From: Pseudomonas sp. R5(2019)
Lineage (GTDB): Bacteria; Pseudomonadota; Gammaproteobacteria; Pseudomonadales; Pseudomonadaceae
Direction: 5' to 3'
Length of the DNA: 64,000 bases
NCBI RefSeq assembly: GCF_009905435.1
Contig: NZ_JAAAMT010000001.1
Span: forward strand, 310,001-374,000
The notes beneath the pieces are model-generated. The model saw only the letters and a list, made by a program, of their open reading frames with translations. It was not told the DNA's origin and did no database searches. Made by a program: the position numbers and the translations under genes. This document shows positions 38,148 through 47,921 of this stretch, in pieces (position 1 is the stretch's first letter; each line of letters starts with the position of its first letter).

Positions 38148-39044
38148 TCAACTGTTGAACAATTCCATGATCAAACGCCGCAACCAGACGCCCCTGGGTG
38201 CCTCATGAAAGCGGGCATGCCAGTATTGCTTGAGGTCGTAACGGGGGATTTCCATCGGCGGTTCAATCATCCTGACGTTCAGGTGGTGGGTGTACAGGTT
38301 GGCGACTGTGCGGGGTAACACCACAATCAGATCGGAGCGCTCAATGATGGAAGGCACACTCATGTAGTGAGACGTCTGCAGCACAATGTTGCGGCGAATG
38401 CCGGCTTTGCTCAGGTGCGCTTCGAACATTTCCTGGCGGCGGCTGCCATCGCGCACCTGAAGATGCTCCAGCCTGCTGAAATCTTCCAGCGACAGGCGCT
38501 CGCCGGCCAAGGGATGATCGAGTCGGATCAGGCAGGTCAGGTCGTGCGAGAACAGTCGCTGTTGGTAGATGTTGGGCGTTGTCAGGTCGGGAAAATAGCC
38601 GAGCACCGCATCCACCCGGCCTTCATGCAGACTCTCCACCAATGCCTCGGGTGCCAGGCTGACGGTACGCACCCGAGCTTTCGGTGCAACATGGCGCAAG
38701 CGTTCGAACAGCGCAGGCAGAAAAACCACCTCGCCGACTTCGCTCAGGCAAAAGACGAACTCATGCTCGCTGGTGGTGGGGTCGAACGAGGGGCCGCTGA
38801 GAATATCCCTGTCGATGATCTCGATCACTTCCCGGGTGCGTTCGATAATGCCCTGGGCCCGCGGCGTGGCTTCCATCAAGTTGCCCGAGCGAATGAACAA
38901 AGGATCGCCCAGTGAATGGCGCAACCGAGCCAACGCGGCACTCGCCGCGGGTTGGCTCATGCCCAGCCGCTTTGCGGCGGCGGTGACATTACCGGTTTCA
39001 TAAACGGCCAATAAAACACGAAGTAGATTCAGGTCAGTACGCAT
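38148..39044 (-). CDS. LysR-family regulator (NodD/PcpR-like group)
   Basis: A 298-residue LysR protein; MRTDLNLLRVLLAVYETGNVTAAAKRLGMSQPAASAALARLR is the HTH. It reads toward the SDR operon on the same strand, with 154 bases between, so it could regulate the SDR-SRPBCC-SDR genes or the MetA-type gene. No distinctive ligand-site clue. It is one of four LysR genes in 5.4 kb. Confidence 0.85.
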   Translation of the reverse strand: MRTDLNLLRVLLAVYETGNVTAAAKRLGMSQPAASAALARLRHSLGDPLFIRSGNLMEATPRAQGIIERTREVIEIIDRDILSGPSFDPTTSEHEFVFCLSEVGEVVFLPALFERLRHVAPKARVRTVSLAPEALVESLHEGRVDAVLGYFPDLTTPNIYQQRLFSHDLTCLIRLDHPLAGERLSLEDFSRLEHLQVRDGSRRQEMFEAHLSKAGIRRNIVLQTSHYMSVPSIIERSDLIVVLPRTVANLYTHHLNVRMIEPPMEIPRYDLKQYWHARFHEAPRGVWLRRLIMELFNS

Positions 39045-39088
39045 TTTTATAACAAGACCAAATAGTTTGAATACACAGAATTCCCACG

Positions 39089-39970
39089 CTAGGCGCGATC
39101 CAGTTGCTCGCGCAGAAACTCAATGAAGCGCTGAGTCTTGGCTGGCAGTAAACGTGTTTCCGTCAGGGCGTAGACCGCAATGGGATTAGGCTGCCATTGC
39201 CCAAGGATGCTGCGCAGCGCGCCACTTTGCAGGTCATCTGCGGCAATGGCTTCAGGCAAAATCGCGATCCCCAGATCGAGGGTCGCCAGGCGGCGAATCA
39301 TCCCCACGCTGTTGAGCTGAAAGCGCCCGCCGACCTCAACCTCGATCGTTTTACCGTGGTTGGATAACTGCCAACTGCCGGTCTTGAGCGTGCGTAGACG
39401 CAGGCATTCGTGATGCACCAGATCAGCAGGATGTTCCGGTTCGCCGTATCGCTGCAGGTAACCCGGCGAGGCATATAAGCGACGAGGAAGGCTCGCCAGC
39501 TTGCGTGCGATCAGATGTGAATCGGCAGGTTCGCCCATGCGGATCACCACATCGACCGGCTCACTCACCAGGTCGACCTGGCGCGGTGTCAGGTCAAACT
39601 CAAAGCTGATCCCGGGGTAGCGCCGGGCAAACTCGGCGATGTGGGGAGCCAGATAGACGGTGGCAAAGTCCACGGGCAGCGACGCTCGCAACAGCCCGCT
39701 GGGGTGCGCGAGCATCTCGCCCAACTGTTCATGGGCAAGCCTGGCTTCGTCGACGATGCGCTTGCAGCGGTCGAAATACAGCTGCCCGGCCTCGGTCAGT
39801 TCGATCTTGCGGGTAGTACGATGTAACAGCCTCAGGCCGATAGCCTTTTCCAGGCCGCTGATCCGCCGTGACACGGTCGAGTTGGGCATCCCCATCGCCT
39901 CAGCCGCCCCGCGGAAGCTGCGTGCTTTGACGACTTCTACGAACAGGGCCATGTCATTCAAAAGCTCCAC
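39089..39970 (-). CDS. LysR-family regulator (CrgA/DmlR-like group)
   Basis: A 293-residue LysR protein. ALFVEVVKARSFRGAAEAMGMPNSTVSRRISGLEKAIGLRLLHRTTRKIELTEAG is typical of the CrgA/DmlR group. It is divergent from the pirin gene at 40077, 106 bases apart, so it very probably controls the pirin-isochorismatase pair. Such LysR-pirin-hydrolase groups are common in proteobacteria and respond to reactive or quinone-like compounds in described cases. Confidence 0.85.
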   Translation of the reverse strand: MELLNDMALFVEVVKARSFRGAAEAMGMPNSTVSRRISGLEKAIGLRLLHRTTRKIELTEAGQLYFDRCKRIVDEARLAHEQLGEMLAHPSGLLRASLPVDFATVYLAPHIAEFARRYPGISFEFDLTPRQVDLVSEPVDVVIRMGEPADSHLIARKLASLPRRLYASPGYLQRYGEPEHPADLVHHECLRLRTLKTGSWQLSNHGKTIEVEVGGRFQLNSVGMIRRLATLDLGIAILPEAIAADDLQSGALRSILGQWQPNPIAVYALTETRLLPAKTQRFIEFLREQLDRA

Positions 39971-40076
39971 GTCGATTGCTCCATCAGTGGATCAGTCAAT
40001 TCAATTTTAGCCAGTTTATCTCGTCTGCGGATTGATGAAAGATACTCCCATCAACTCACCGAGGAGTACCGCAGCC

Positions 40077-40913
40077 ATGATGACGACTGCACGTATGCAA
40101 CGCATGAATCACGGCGGCCAATTTCGCGCGTTCTCCCTTCGTGGCGAACATTCGGCCGGGACCCTCGACCCCTTTCTGGCGGTCGACCATGCCTGGATGA
40201 GCGGGCCAACCTTTCCACCGCACCCGCATGCGGGCTTCTCGGCGGTGTCGTATTTGTTCCTCGACTCAGAGACAGGCATCGACAACCGTGACTCGCTGGA
40301 TAACCGCAACCTGATTCAGCCAGGTGGCTTGCACTGGACCGCTTCTGGCCGTGGAGTGGTGCATGAGGAAGTGCCTGCAGAGCCCGGCAAAACGGTGCAT
40401 ATGCTGCAGATATTCATCAACCTCCCCGTTCAGCGCCAGGATGAACCGCCGTTTGTCTTGAGCATCGCGCCTCAGGATGTTCCTGTCATTCGCACCCCGG
40501 GCGTCAAGGTGAGAGTCCCGCTGGGCAGCTACGCCTCGCTCAGCTCGCCACTGGAGCTGCCCACTGAGGTGACTATGCTGGATATCTCGCTGCAGGCCGG
40601 GACGTCGGTCAAGGTTCCGATCCCCGAAGGGCAAACGGCCTTTGTCCTGCCAATTAGTGGCGAGGTCTGGGTCGACGATCTCCCTTACAACATGGACGAA
40701 CCCAAGGTCCCCGTGAATCTGCCTCACACCGAGGATCGCATCGTCACTTTGTCCGCCAGAGACGGCAACCTGAAAGCCGTGTTGTTTCACGGCTTGCCGC
40801 TCGGTCAACCAGTCCACTGGCAAGGGCCGTTGGCTCTTGCTTCTTCAACCGCTCTGTCGAAGGCGGTCGACGCCTATCGCCATGGCGAATTCGGAACGCT
40901 GCAACCGCGCTGA
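40077..40913 (+). CDS. pirin-family cupin
   Basis: A 278-residue bicupin of the pirin family. The N-terminal cupin keeps the metal ligands as HPHAGFSAVSYLF and the later His/Glu in LHWTASGRGVVHEE, as in pirins with quercetin 2,3-dioxygenase activity. GAGGAG lies about ten bases before ATG 40077; ATG 40032 is in frame but has no such site. Described pirins act as redox-responsive cofactors or quercetinases; which applies here is unknown. The isochorismatase-type gene follows 64 bases on. Confidence 0.85.
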   Translation: MMTTARMQRMNHGGQFRAFSLRGEHSAGTLDPFLAVDHAWMSGPTFPPHPHAGFSAVSYLFLDSETGIDNRDSLDNRNLIQPGGLHWTASGRGVVHEEVPAEPGKTVHMLQIFINLPVQRQDEPPFVLSIAPQDVPVIRTPGVKVRVPLGSYASLSSPLELPTEVTMLDISLQAGTSVKVPIPEGQTAFVLPISGEVWVDDLPYNMDEPKVPVNLPHTEDRIVTLSARDGNLKAVLFHGLPLGQPVHWQGPLALASSTALSKAVDAYRHGEFGTLQPR

Positions 40914-40977
40914 TGGACTTTCACAGCCGTTGAACCGGGGCCTGAGCGCCCCACCCTACCTGCCAGGAGAAAGCATC

Positions 40978-41562
40978 ATGTCTTACGAAAAATTCAGTGC
41001 TGACAACGCTGCCCTGCTGCTGATCGACCATCAGGTCGGCACCATGGGCTGGGTGAAATCCATTCCTTTCGAGGAGCTTAAACGCAACGCGCTGATGCTT
41101 GCCGAGGCCGGCAGCATCTTGAAACTCCCCGTGGTCCTCACCTCGAGCATGGAGGAACATGCGCAAGGCCCGCTGCTCAAGGAGCTGGAGCAGATTCTGC
41201 CGGCCGAGTTTGCTTCGCGCATCAAACGACTGGGCATCGTCAATGCCATGGACGACGAAAACTTCGCGGCAGCCGTCAAGGCGACCGGTCGTAAAAAACT
41301 GATCATCGCCGGGGTCACCAACGATGTGTGCACGGTGTACCCGGCTCTGAGTCTGGTCCGCGACGGTTATGAAGTTCAGGTCGTCGCCGATGGTGGCGGC
41401 TCGCCCACCGCCATGGCCGATGACATCGCCTTGCGCCGAATGGAAAAAGGCGGCGTCACGCTGACCACGACCAACCAGGTCATCGCGGAGCTGGCGGGAA
41501 GCTGGGCCACACCCGAGGGCGGTCAGCTGGTACAAGTGCTGATGAAGGCGCTGCAAGGCTGA
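40978..41562 (+). CDS. isochorismatase-family hydrolase (YcaC-like)
   Basis: A 194-residue cysteine hydrolase. Asp in LLIDHQVGTMGW, Lys in the GRKKLIIAGVTNDVCTVYPAL segment and Cys of NDVCT form the isochorismatase-family triad. The proportions match YcaC, a family of unknown natural substrate. CAGGAG lies eight bases upstream. Probably cotranscribed with the pirin gene. Followed by a 9-bp hairpin at 41577-41610. Confidence 0.85.
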   Translation: MSYEKFSADNAALLLIDHQVGTMGWVKSIPFEELKRNALMLAEAGSILKLPVVLTSSMEEHAQGPLLKELEQILPAEFASRIKRLGIVNAMDDENFAAAVKATGRKKLIIAGVTNDVCTVYPALSLVRDGYEVQVVADGGGSPTAMADDIALRRMEKGGVTLTTTNQVIAELAGSWATPEGGQLVQVLMKALQG

Positions 41563-41576
41563 ACAGTCCAGGGCAT

Positions 41577-41610
41577 GACTGGCCGCAAGCTGTCACAGGC
41601 CCGGCCAGTC
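41577..41610. terminator. hairpin after the isochorismatase-type gene
   Basis: GACTGGCCG pairs with CGGCCAGTC, nine bases, loop of 16. No T-run follows. It is the likely end of the pirin operon. Confidence 0.45.
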
Positions 41611-41656
41611 AACCCCGATTGAACGCCCACCCTAATTGCAAGAGAGCACACGCTGC

Positions 41657-42595
41657 ATGAAAGACCTGAATGACCTCTATTACTTCGTTCTTGTGGTCAA
41701 GCATGGAGGCTTTTCCGCGGCAGCAAGAGCCACAGGCATCGAAAAAACCCTGCTCAGCCGGCATATTGCCTTTCTGGAAAAGCGAGTGGGCGCCCGCTTG
41801 TTACACCGCACTACGCGCCAGGTTTCGCTGACGGAAGCCGGTCAGCACTTTTATACCCAGAGTCTGGCCGTCGTCGATGGCGCTGAGGCGGCCTATGAAA
41901 GTGTCGAACATCTTCGACGCGAACCCGTTGGCATCGTGCGCTTGAGTTGCCCGCAGGTCATGGCGCAGAGCTACTTGTCTCCGCTGCTGCCCGCGTACAT
42001 GGAAAAGTATCCGAAGGTACGCCTGGAACTCAATGCGGTAGACCGGCAAGTTGACCTGTTTGAAGAGCGGTTCGACGTTGCCTTGCGCGCTCGCCCCCAG
42101 ATTGAAGAAACGGCGGGGCTGGTTGCAAAGCGCCTGGGCAGCGCCAAGCGAATCCTTGTGGCAAGCCCCAGGTTCCTTGATCGCGTGGGTCGACCGGCCA
42201 CGCTCAAGGCGTTATCAGAACTGCAGACACTCTGCCGGCCGGGTGATCTACACGATGGTATCGGCCGCTGGCTCCTGCATGGCTCAACCGATGAGGACAT
42301 CCTGCTCAACCATAAGCCCTGCTTGATCTCGGACGATCTGCGAATGCAGTTGGAGGCAGCCGTCAATGGCCTGGGCGTCGCCCTGCTGCCAGAACCGATA
42401 GCGGCGGCTTCGGTTCGCGCCAAGGTTCTCGAGATCGTCATGCCCTCCTGGGCAGGTCCCACTCACCTTATTCATCTGCTCTATCCAAAGCCCAAAGGCA
42501 TGTTGCCGTCAGTTCGCAGCCTGATCGATTACCTGAGCGAGCATTTGCCCCAAAGCATTCAGGAACGAAGCATCACCATCGACACGTCGGTTTGA
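41657..42595 (+). CDS. LysR-family regulator (CrgA/DmlR-like group)
   Basis: A 312-residue LysR protein with HTH MKDLNDLYYFVLVVKHGGFSAAARATGIEKTLLSRHIAFLEKRVG. ATG 41657 is used, AGAGAG ten bases upstream. It follows the pirin operon in the same direction and abuts the oppositely oriented LysR gene at 42597, whose stop is one base away. Target unknown. Confidence 0.85.
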   Translation: MKDLNDLYYFVLVVKHGGFSAAARATGIEKTLLSRHIAFLEKRVGARLLHRTTRQVSLTEAGQHFYTQSLAVVDGAEAAYESVEHLRREPVGIVRLSCPQVMAQSYLSPLLPAYMEKYPKVRLELNAVDRQVDLFEERFDVALRARPQIEETAGLVAKRLGSAKRILVASPRFLDRVGRPATLKALSELQTLCRPGDLHDGIGRWLLHGSTDEDILLNHKPCLISDDLRMQLEAAVNGLGVALLPEPIAAASVRAKVLEIVMPSWAGPTHLIHLLYPKPKGMLPSVRSLIDYLSEHLPQSIQERSITIDTSV

Positions 42596-42596
42596 A

Positions 42597-43505
42597 CTAC
42601 TGCCATGCCGATTGCTGACTGCGCAGCACCCGACTCACCATCTCTCTGAGCCATTTGTTTTGCGGGTCGCGGTGAAATCGATCGTGCCAATACAAATCGA
42701 TCTCGAAGGAGGGAACCTGCAGCGGCAGCGGTTGAATGACAAGGGGGTAGTAGCGTGCCAGGATCTTCCCCAGCGCACAGGGTAACGTCCACACCATGTC
42801 GGTTTCGAGCAGCAGATGCGGGCCGGACAAATACTGGGGCACGCGCATCTTGATGCAATCTCTGCCACCCGCATCGATCAGCGCTCGCTCAAGGGCCAGA
42901 TGGCCGCTACCGCCCGCCTCCACGATCAAATGCTCACATGCGCTAAAGGCTTCCAGGCTCAACCCGCGGTCGGCCAAGGGGTGATTGCGGCGCATCGCGC
43001 AGACGTAGTGTTGGGAAAAAACCGCTACGCGATGAATGTCGGTCTGAAGTGTCGGCATAAAGCCAAGCGCCAGGTCTATTCTGCCGGTTGCCAGACCATT
43101 GAGGGTTTCATCCATCCCGCCGCCGACGGTGTGCATGCGCGCCTGCGGTGCGAGACTGGCCAGTTCCTGAATGATCGGGGGCAGGCATACGACCTCGCCT
43201 ACGTCGCGCATTCTGAGGGTGAAGGACTTTTGACACAGCTTTGGATCAAACCTGACCATCAGGCTTCCCGCTGCCCTGACCAGGCTAAGCGACTCCAACA
43301 GTTGCGGCGCGATATGGATACAGAACGGGGTAGGCTCCATCCGTCTGCCGACCAGTGTGAACAGCCGGTCGCCATAGTTCTGTCGCAGACGCTTGAGCGC
43401 CCCACTGACGGCTGCCTGGGTCACGCCCAGGTTCTGCGCGGCAATCGAAGCCGAATGATCTCGCCAAAGCGCTTCAAAGGTGTAAAGCAGATTCAAATCC
43501 TTCAT
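42597..43505 (-). CDS. LysR-family regulator (NodD/PcpR-like group)
   Basis: A 302-residue LysR protein with MKDLNLLYTFEALWRDHSASIAAQNLGVTQAAVSGALKRLRQ as HTH. It lies just downstream of the meta-cleavage operon in the same direction, with 85 bases to the NTF2-like gene, and is a candidate regulator of that operon. ATG 43505 gives a start like other members; GTG 43520 is in frame but unnecessary. Confidence 0.85.
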   Translation of the reverse strand: MKDLNLLYTFEALWRDHSASIAAQNLGVTQAAVSGALKRLRQNYGDRLFTLVGRRMEPTPFCIHIAPQLLESLSLVRAAGSLMVRFDPKLCQKSFTLRMRDVGEVVCLPPIIQELASLAPQARMHTVGGGMDETLNGLATGRIDLALGFMPTLQTDIHRVAVFSQHYVCAMRRNHPLADRGLSLEAFSACEHLIVEAGGSGHLALERALIDAGGRDCIKMRVPQYLSGPHLLLETDMVWTLPCALGKILARYYPLVIQPLPLQVPSFEIDLYWHDRFHRDPQNKWLREMVSRVLRSQQSAWQ

Positions 43506-43590
43506 CACAGCGTTGACCACGATTCACGGAAAAAACGAAACACCTGCCAGCCGTATCCAGAGGCGACGGCCAGCAAGCGCGGAACCACTG

Positions 43591-44001
43591 TTACAGGTGC
43601 ATGGACGACGGTGCAGAAGCCCGGATCAGATAACGGTCGGGCGTACTGGTGTACAGAGGAGAGAGATCAATATGGATACGATAATCATTGATCAACCGCT
43701 CGGCATTGAATCGCACCACCACACAGCACGGTACACCGACGATGACGCCATCCTGTTTGGTGTAGTACGTATCAAACTGCAATATGGTCGTTTCACCCTC
43801 ATTCCACACCCCTTTGAGAACGTGTTCGAGGGAGACGATCTGGGAGAAGAAGCGTTCGATCCCGGCCCGCACATCCTCCTTGCCCGCTATTTCAGGCGCG
43901 TTGCCAAACCGAAACACGACGTCGTCCGCCAGATAGCTCAGAAAGCCCTCGACGGACTTGTTATCGACGCTTTCGAACATACCTTTCAATTCAGGGTTCA
44001 T
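43591..44001 (-). CDS. SnoaL/NTF2-like small protein
   Basis: A 136-residue protein with the SnoaL-like cone fold pattern: MNPELKGMFESVDNKSVEGFLSYLADDVVFRFGN, then GKEDVRAGIERFFSQ. Members include ketosteroid isomerase-like enzymes, dioxygenase beta subunits and proteins of unknown role. It is the last gene of the meta-cleavage unit, 109 bases after the aldolase gene. The leader has AACAACAACAAGAATCAAAGG, an Hfq/Crc-type motif, implying it may be translated independently. Confidence 0.75.
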   Translation of the reverse strand: MNPELKGMFESVDNKSVEGFLSYLADDVVFRFGNAPEIAGKEDVRAGIERFFSQIVSLEHVLKGVWNEGETTILQFDTYYTKQDGVIVGVPCCVVVRFNAERLINDYRIHIDLSPLYTSTPDRYLIRASAPSSMHL

Positions 44002-44015
44002 GGAGCACCTTTGAT

Positions 44016-44031
44016 TCTTGTTGTTGTTTTT
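44016..44031 (-). promoter_or_regulatory. Hfq/Crc-type motif before the NTF2-like gene
   Basis: Minus strand AAAAACAACAACAAGA, about 15 bases before the start; perfect AAnAAnAA. Confidence 0.5.
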
Positions 44032-44110
44032 CGAGTCTGACTTTATTGACAGACCCTCTAGAGGGCAATACAGCAAAAACACCAAAGCCTGTTGCGCCAC
44101 TGCACCAATC

Positions 44111-45121
44111 TCAGCGGCGTGTCAGGTCCAGCGCCACATCGACAATCATGTCCTCCTGGCCGCCGACCATCTTGCGTCGCCCCAACTCCACCAGAATGTC
44201 CACGGTGCTCAGGCCGTAGCGCTTCGCAGCGGCCTCGGCATGACGCAGGAAGCTGGAATAGACACCTGCATAACCCAACGCCAGGGTCTCCCGGTCCACG
44301 CGCACAGGGCGATCCTGAAGCGGACGAACGATGTCATCGGCGGCATCCATCAGCGTGTAAAGATCGGTGCCGTGGTTCCAGCCCAGCCGCTGGGCAGCAG
44401 CAATGAAGACTTCCAGTGGCGCGTTGCCGGCACCGGCACCCATGCCCGCAAGGCTGGCATCAACGCGATCGCAGCCCTCTTGCACCGCGACGATGGAGTT
44501 GGCAACGCCCAGGCTCAGGTTGTGGTGGGCATGAATGCCGGTTTGCGTCTGTGGATCGAGCACGTCTTTCAAGGCGCGGAATCGATCGCGTACGTCGCTC
44601 ATGTTCAGAGCACCGCCAGAATCGACCACGTAAATACAGTTGGCGCCGTAGCTTTCCATCAGCTTGCCCTGCTGGGCCAGGCCCTGCGGGGTCTGCATAT
44701 GGCTCATCATCAAAAAGCCCACCACGTCCATGTCCAGCTTGCGCGCGGATTCAATGTGCTGGCGCGACACGTCCGCCTCGGTGCAGTGCGTCGCGATTCG
44801 AGCACCGCGGGCGCCGGCCGAATGCGCATCCTTGAGGTCGTGGATAGTGCCGATACCGGGCAACAGCAGCGTGGTGATCATGGCGTGCCGGGTGACGCTC
44901 GCCACAGCCTCGATCCACTCCAGGTCGCTATGGGCGCCGAAGCCGTAGTTGAAACTGGAACCTTGCAAACCGTCGCCATGAGCGACCTCGATGGAATCGA
45001 CCTTGGCGTCATCCAGGGCCTTGGCAATCTGCCTGGCGTTCTCGAGGCTGTACTGGTGGCGCACCGCATGGCTGCCGTCACGCAGGGTCACATCAGAGAT
45101 GTAGATCTTTTTCGGTGTCAT
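44111..45121 (-). CDS. 4-hydroxy-2-oxovalerate aldolase
   Basis: A 336-residue DmpG/BphI/MhpE-type aldolase. [19 protein letters not shown] holds the catalytic Arg and metal Asp, EVAHGDGL follows, and [13 protein letters not shown] has the metal His pair. It splits 4-hydroxy-2-oxovalerate to pyruvate and acetaldehyde, which passes to its partner dehydrogenase. The gene starts four bases after the dehydrogenase gene stop; the two proteins normally form a channelling complex. ATG 45121 is preferred to 45157, which would overlap the partner. Confidence 0.93.
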   Translation of the reverse strand: MTPKKIYISDVTLRDGSHAVRHQYSLENARQIAKALDDAKVDSIEVAHGDGLQGSSFNYGFGAHSDLEWIEAVASVTRHAMITTLLLPGIGTIHDLKDAHSAGARGARIATHCTEADVSRQHIESARKLDMDVVGFLMMSHMQTPQGLAQQGKLMESYGANCIYVVDSGGALNMSDVRDRFRALKDVLDPQTQTGIHAHHNLSLGVANSIVAVQEGCDRVDASLAGMGAGAGNAPLEVFIAAAQRLGWNHGTDLYTLMDAADDIVRPLQDRPVRVDRETLALGYAGVYSSFLRHAEAAAKRYGLSTVDILVELGRRKMVGGQEDMIVDVALDLTRR

Positions 45122-45125
45122 GAAC

Positions 45126-46064
45126 TTATCCCTCGCAGCCCAGGCGTGTGCTTGCAATACGCTCGGCGCAGGCCATGGCCGCCGAGGTCATGATGTCGAG
45201 ATTTCCGGCGTAGGCAGGCAGGTAGTGGGCAGCCCCTTCGACTTCGAGGAATACCGAAGTTTTAAGCCCGCTGAGCTTGCCCAGGCCAGGCACGTTGACC
45301 GGTGCATCCGCGGGAATCTCTTCGAACTGAACCTTCTGCTTCAGTCGATACCCCGGTGTATAGCTCTGCACACTGGCCACCATATCCTCGATGGAACGCT
45401 CGATCTCGTCCTGGCTGGCAGACTCGGACAGCACAAACACGGTGTCGCGCATGATCAGGGGTGGCTCGGCGGGGTTGAGCACAATGATCGCCTTGCCCCG
45501 GGTGGCGCCGCCGAGTTTCTCGATCGCCCTGGAGGTGGTTTCGGTGAACTCGTCGATGTTGGCGCGAGTTCCCGGGCCCGCCGATTTGCTGCTGATCGAG
45601 GCAATGATCTCGCCGTAGTGCACCTTGGCCACGCGCGACACGGCGGCGACGATCGGGATGGTGGCCTGGCCCCCGCAGGTGACCATATTGATATTCGGCG
45701 CATCCAGTTCGGCGTCGAGGTTGATGGCTGGAATCGTGTAAGGGCCGATGGCCGCCGGCGTCAGGTCGATCACCTTGATGCCATGCGCCTGCAGCAGTGC
45801 GTTGTGACGTTCATGGGCGCCAGCACTGGTGGCATCGAAGACGATACGGATGTCCTTGAAATTCGGCAGTGCCATCAGCCCTTCGATGCCACCCGCGGTG
45901 GTCGCGACGCCCATGCGCTCGGCACGAGCCAGGCCGTCGGACGCGGGGTCGATACCGACCATGGCGCCCATTTTCAGGTGTTTGCCATTGCGCAGAATCT
46001 TGATCATCAGGTCGGTGCCGATGTTGCCCGAGCCGATAATGGCGACGCTGATTCGGTTACTCAT
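45126..46064 (-). CDS. acetaldehyde dehydrogenase (acylating)
   Basis: A 312-residue DmpF/BphJ/MhpF-type enzyme. [10 protein letters not shown] is the NAD motif and Cys130 in [11 protein letters not shown] the acyl-carrying nucleophile. Converts acetaldehyde plus CoA and NAD to acetyl-CoA in complex with the aldolase encoded next. The start at ATG 46064 is fixed by the motif beginning six residues later. Order here is dehydrogenase then aldolase, both after the tautomerase gene. Confidence 0.93.
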   Translation of the reverse strand: MSNRISVAIIGSGNIGTDLMIKILRNGKHLKMGAMVGIDPASDGLARAERMGVATTAGGIEGLMALPNFKDIRIVFDATSAGAHERHNALLQAHGIKVIDLTPAAIGPYTIPAINLDAELDAPNINMVTCGGQATIPIVAAVSRVAKVHYGEIIASISSKSAGPGTRANIDEFTETTSRAIEKLGGATRGKAIIVLNPAEPPLIMRDTVFVLSESASQDEIERSIEDMVASVQSYTPGYRLKQKVQFEEIPADAPVNVPGLGKLSGLKTSVFLEVEGAAHYLPAYAGNLDIMTSAAMACAERIASTRLGCEG

Positions 46065-46096
46065 TGTTATTGTCCTGTCGTTGTACGCAGCCTGGG

Positions 46097-46297
46097 TCAG
46101 GCGTTGCTGTGCCGGCGCTCGGCAAGGGTCTTGCCGCCCGCGGCCCACTGGCGTTCGGGGATCTCCTGGATCAGCACACGGACGCTTTCGAGCGGCGCGT
46201 CGAGGCTTTCAGCGATAGCCCGGGTGACATTGACCAGTAGCGCGTGTTTCTTCTCTTCGCTGCGGCCTTCGGCGATGTGGATCATGGCGATGGGCAT
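46097..46297 (-). CDS. 4-oxalocrotonate tautomerase
   Basis: A 66-residue tautomerase. [21 protein letters not shown] has the catalytic N-terminal Pro after Met removal and the conserved Arg11. It converts 2-hydroxymuconate to 2-oxohex-3-enedioate. ATG 46297 was chosen so that Pro is residue 2; the longer frame to 46402 is not used. It lies 16 bases after the decarboxylase gene. Confidence 0.9.
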   Translation of the reverse strand: MPIAMIHIAEGRSEEKKHALLVNVTRAIAESLDAPLESVRVLIQEIPERQWAAGGKTLAERRHSNA

Positions 46298-46313
46298 GCT
46301 GGCAATCTCCTGA

Positions 46314-47117
46314 TCAACGCTGGCTGGACGAGGTAAAGCGCATGGATACGCTGCCCAGATGCTGGTAGCGCACGGTGATGTTGTCGCCCGCGGCGACGGC
46401 AATGGCCTCGGTGATACCGCCGGTCATAATGAAGCAGCCGGCCGGCAGCTCACGGCCTTTGGCGCCCAGCATATTGGCGAGCATCGCTACGCTCTGGGCC
46501 GGGTGACCGAGTACCGCGGCGCCGGCACCGGTGGCGACCACTTCGCCATTTTTCTCCAGCACCACGCCCAGGCATTTGAGATCGATACCCTGCACGCCGC
46601 ACATCTGTCCGCCGGTGACAAAGCGAGCCGAAGAGGTGTTGTCGGCGATGACGCTCTTGAGGTCGAAGCGAAAGTTCTCATAGCGAGAGTCGATCACTTC
46701 AACGGCTGGCAGGATGAAGTCAGTCGCCGCCAGAACGTCACCGATGTGGACGCCCGGTCCCTTGAGTGGATGCTTGAGGACGAAGGCAATCTCGGCCTCG
46801 ACCTTTGGATGGATCAAACGGTCGACGTCGATTGCCGCGCCGTCCAGGCATGAACCGTAGTCAGTGATAAAGCCGTGGATCGGATCAGTGACGCCCATCT
46901 GCTTCATCTTGGCGAAAGAAGTCAGGCCCATCTTCAAGCCCGTAATTCGTACGCCACGGGATTCCTTGCGCTGACGGATGGCGTCCTGAATGGCATAGGC
47001 GTCTTCCCAGTCCATGTCCGGATGGGTGTCGGTGATCTTGGTCACCGCCTCGCGGTTCAGCTCAGCGTTTTCCAGGTGTTCTGCCAGTTGGGCGATGGTT
47101 GCTGCAGAAAGATTCAT
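46314..47117 (-). CDS. 4-oxalocrotonate decarboxylase
   Basis: A 267-residue member of the fumarylacetoacetate/hydratase-decarboxylase family, close to DmpH/XylI. KITDTHPDMDWEDAYAIQDA and GVRITGLKMGLTS mark this group, with metal Glu residues in HPKVEAEIAFVL and EVIDSRYENF. It decarboxylates 2-oxohex-3-enedioate to 2-hydroxypent-2,4-dienoate, usually in complex with the hydratase encoded just upstream. The two proteins are clear paralogues (MTGGITEA / LSGSLAAM). ATG 47117. Confidence 0.9.
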   Translation of the reverse strand: MNLSAATIAQLAEHLENAELNREAVTKITDTHPDMDWEDAYAIQDAIRQRKESRGVRITGLKMGLTSFAKMKQMGVTDPIHGFITDYGSCLDGAAIDVDRLIHPKVEAEIAFVLKHPLKGPGVHIGDVLAATDFILPAVEVIDSRYENFRFDLKSVIADNTSSARFVTGGQMCGVQGIDLKCLGVVLEKNGEVVATGAGAAVLGHPAQSVAMLANMLGAKGRELPAGCFIMTGGITEAIAVAAGDNITVRYQHLGSVSMRFTSSSQR

Positions 47118-47128
47118 GGGATTTTCCT

Positions 47129-47911
47129 TCAAACGAAACGGACGGCGGCCGAGCCGATGCCGCCGAGGCTGATGCGCAATTGGTCGCCGGGCTTGACCGG
47201 TACCATGGCCGCCAGTGAACCGGAGAGGATGACTTCGCCCTTGTTCAGGCCGATGCCGAGCTCGCCGAGTTTGTTGGCCAGCCATGCCACCGCATTGGCC
47301 GGATGGCCAAGTGCTGCGGCACCGGCACCGGTGGCGACCACTTCGCCATTCTTTTCCAGGGTCATGCCGACGCACGCCAGGTCCACGTCACGCGGCGCAA
47401 CCCCCTGCCCCCCGAGGACGAACGCCCCGGCCGAGGCGTTGTCAGCCACCGTGTCCTGGATGCGGATCTTCCAGTCACGGATACGCGAATCGACGATCTC
47501 GAAACACGGCATCACGTAGTCGGTGGCCCGCAACACGTCGGCCACGGTCACGCCCGGGCCGCGCAGATCATCCTTGAGCACAAAGGCAATCTCGCCCTCG
47601 GCCTTGGGTGCAATCAGCCCGTCGATGGCGATGGCTGCACCGTCGGCATACAGCATGTCCGACAGCAGATGGCCGAAGTCCGGTTGGTCGACGCCAAGCA
47701 TGTCCATCACCACTTTGCTGGTGACGCCGATCTTTTTGCCAATGACGCTTTCGCCGTTGTCCAGACGCTGCTGGATCATTGCCAGTTGGATCTGATACGC
47801 CTGCTCCAGGGTCATGTCGGGATGAGTGTCGGTCAGCGGCGCCAGCGCCTCACGTGCGCAGAGAGCCTTGTGCAGTTGCTGGCCGATGATCTGGATATCG
47901 TGTTGATTCAT
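47129..47911 (-). CDS. 2-hydroxypent-2,4-dienoate hydratase
   Basis: A 260-residue paralogue of the decarboxylase, of the DmpE/XylJ/MhpD type. LTDTHPDMTLEQAYQIQLAM, IGKKIGVTSKVVMDMLGV, and the EGEIAFVL and EIVDSRIRDW metal residues are visible. It hydrates the dienoate to 4-hydroxy-2-oxovalerate. ATG 47911 is chosen; the open frame running on to 48592 lies inside the semialdehyde dehydrogenase gene and is a shadow. Confidence 0.9.
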   Translation of the reverse strand: MNQHDIQIIGQQLHKALCAREALAPLTDTHPDMTLEQAYQIQLAMIQQRLDNGESVIGKKIGVTSKVVMDMLGVDQPDFGHLLSDMLYADGAAIAIDGLIAPKAEGEIAFVLKDDLRGPGVTVADVLRATDYVMPCFEIVDSRIRDWKIRIQDTVADNASAGAFVLGGQGVAPRDVDLACVGMTLEKNGEVVATGAGAAALGHPANAVAWLANKLGELGIGLNKGEVILSGSLAAMVPVKPGDQLRISLGGIGSAAVRFV

Positions 47912-47921
47912 GAAAGGCTCC

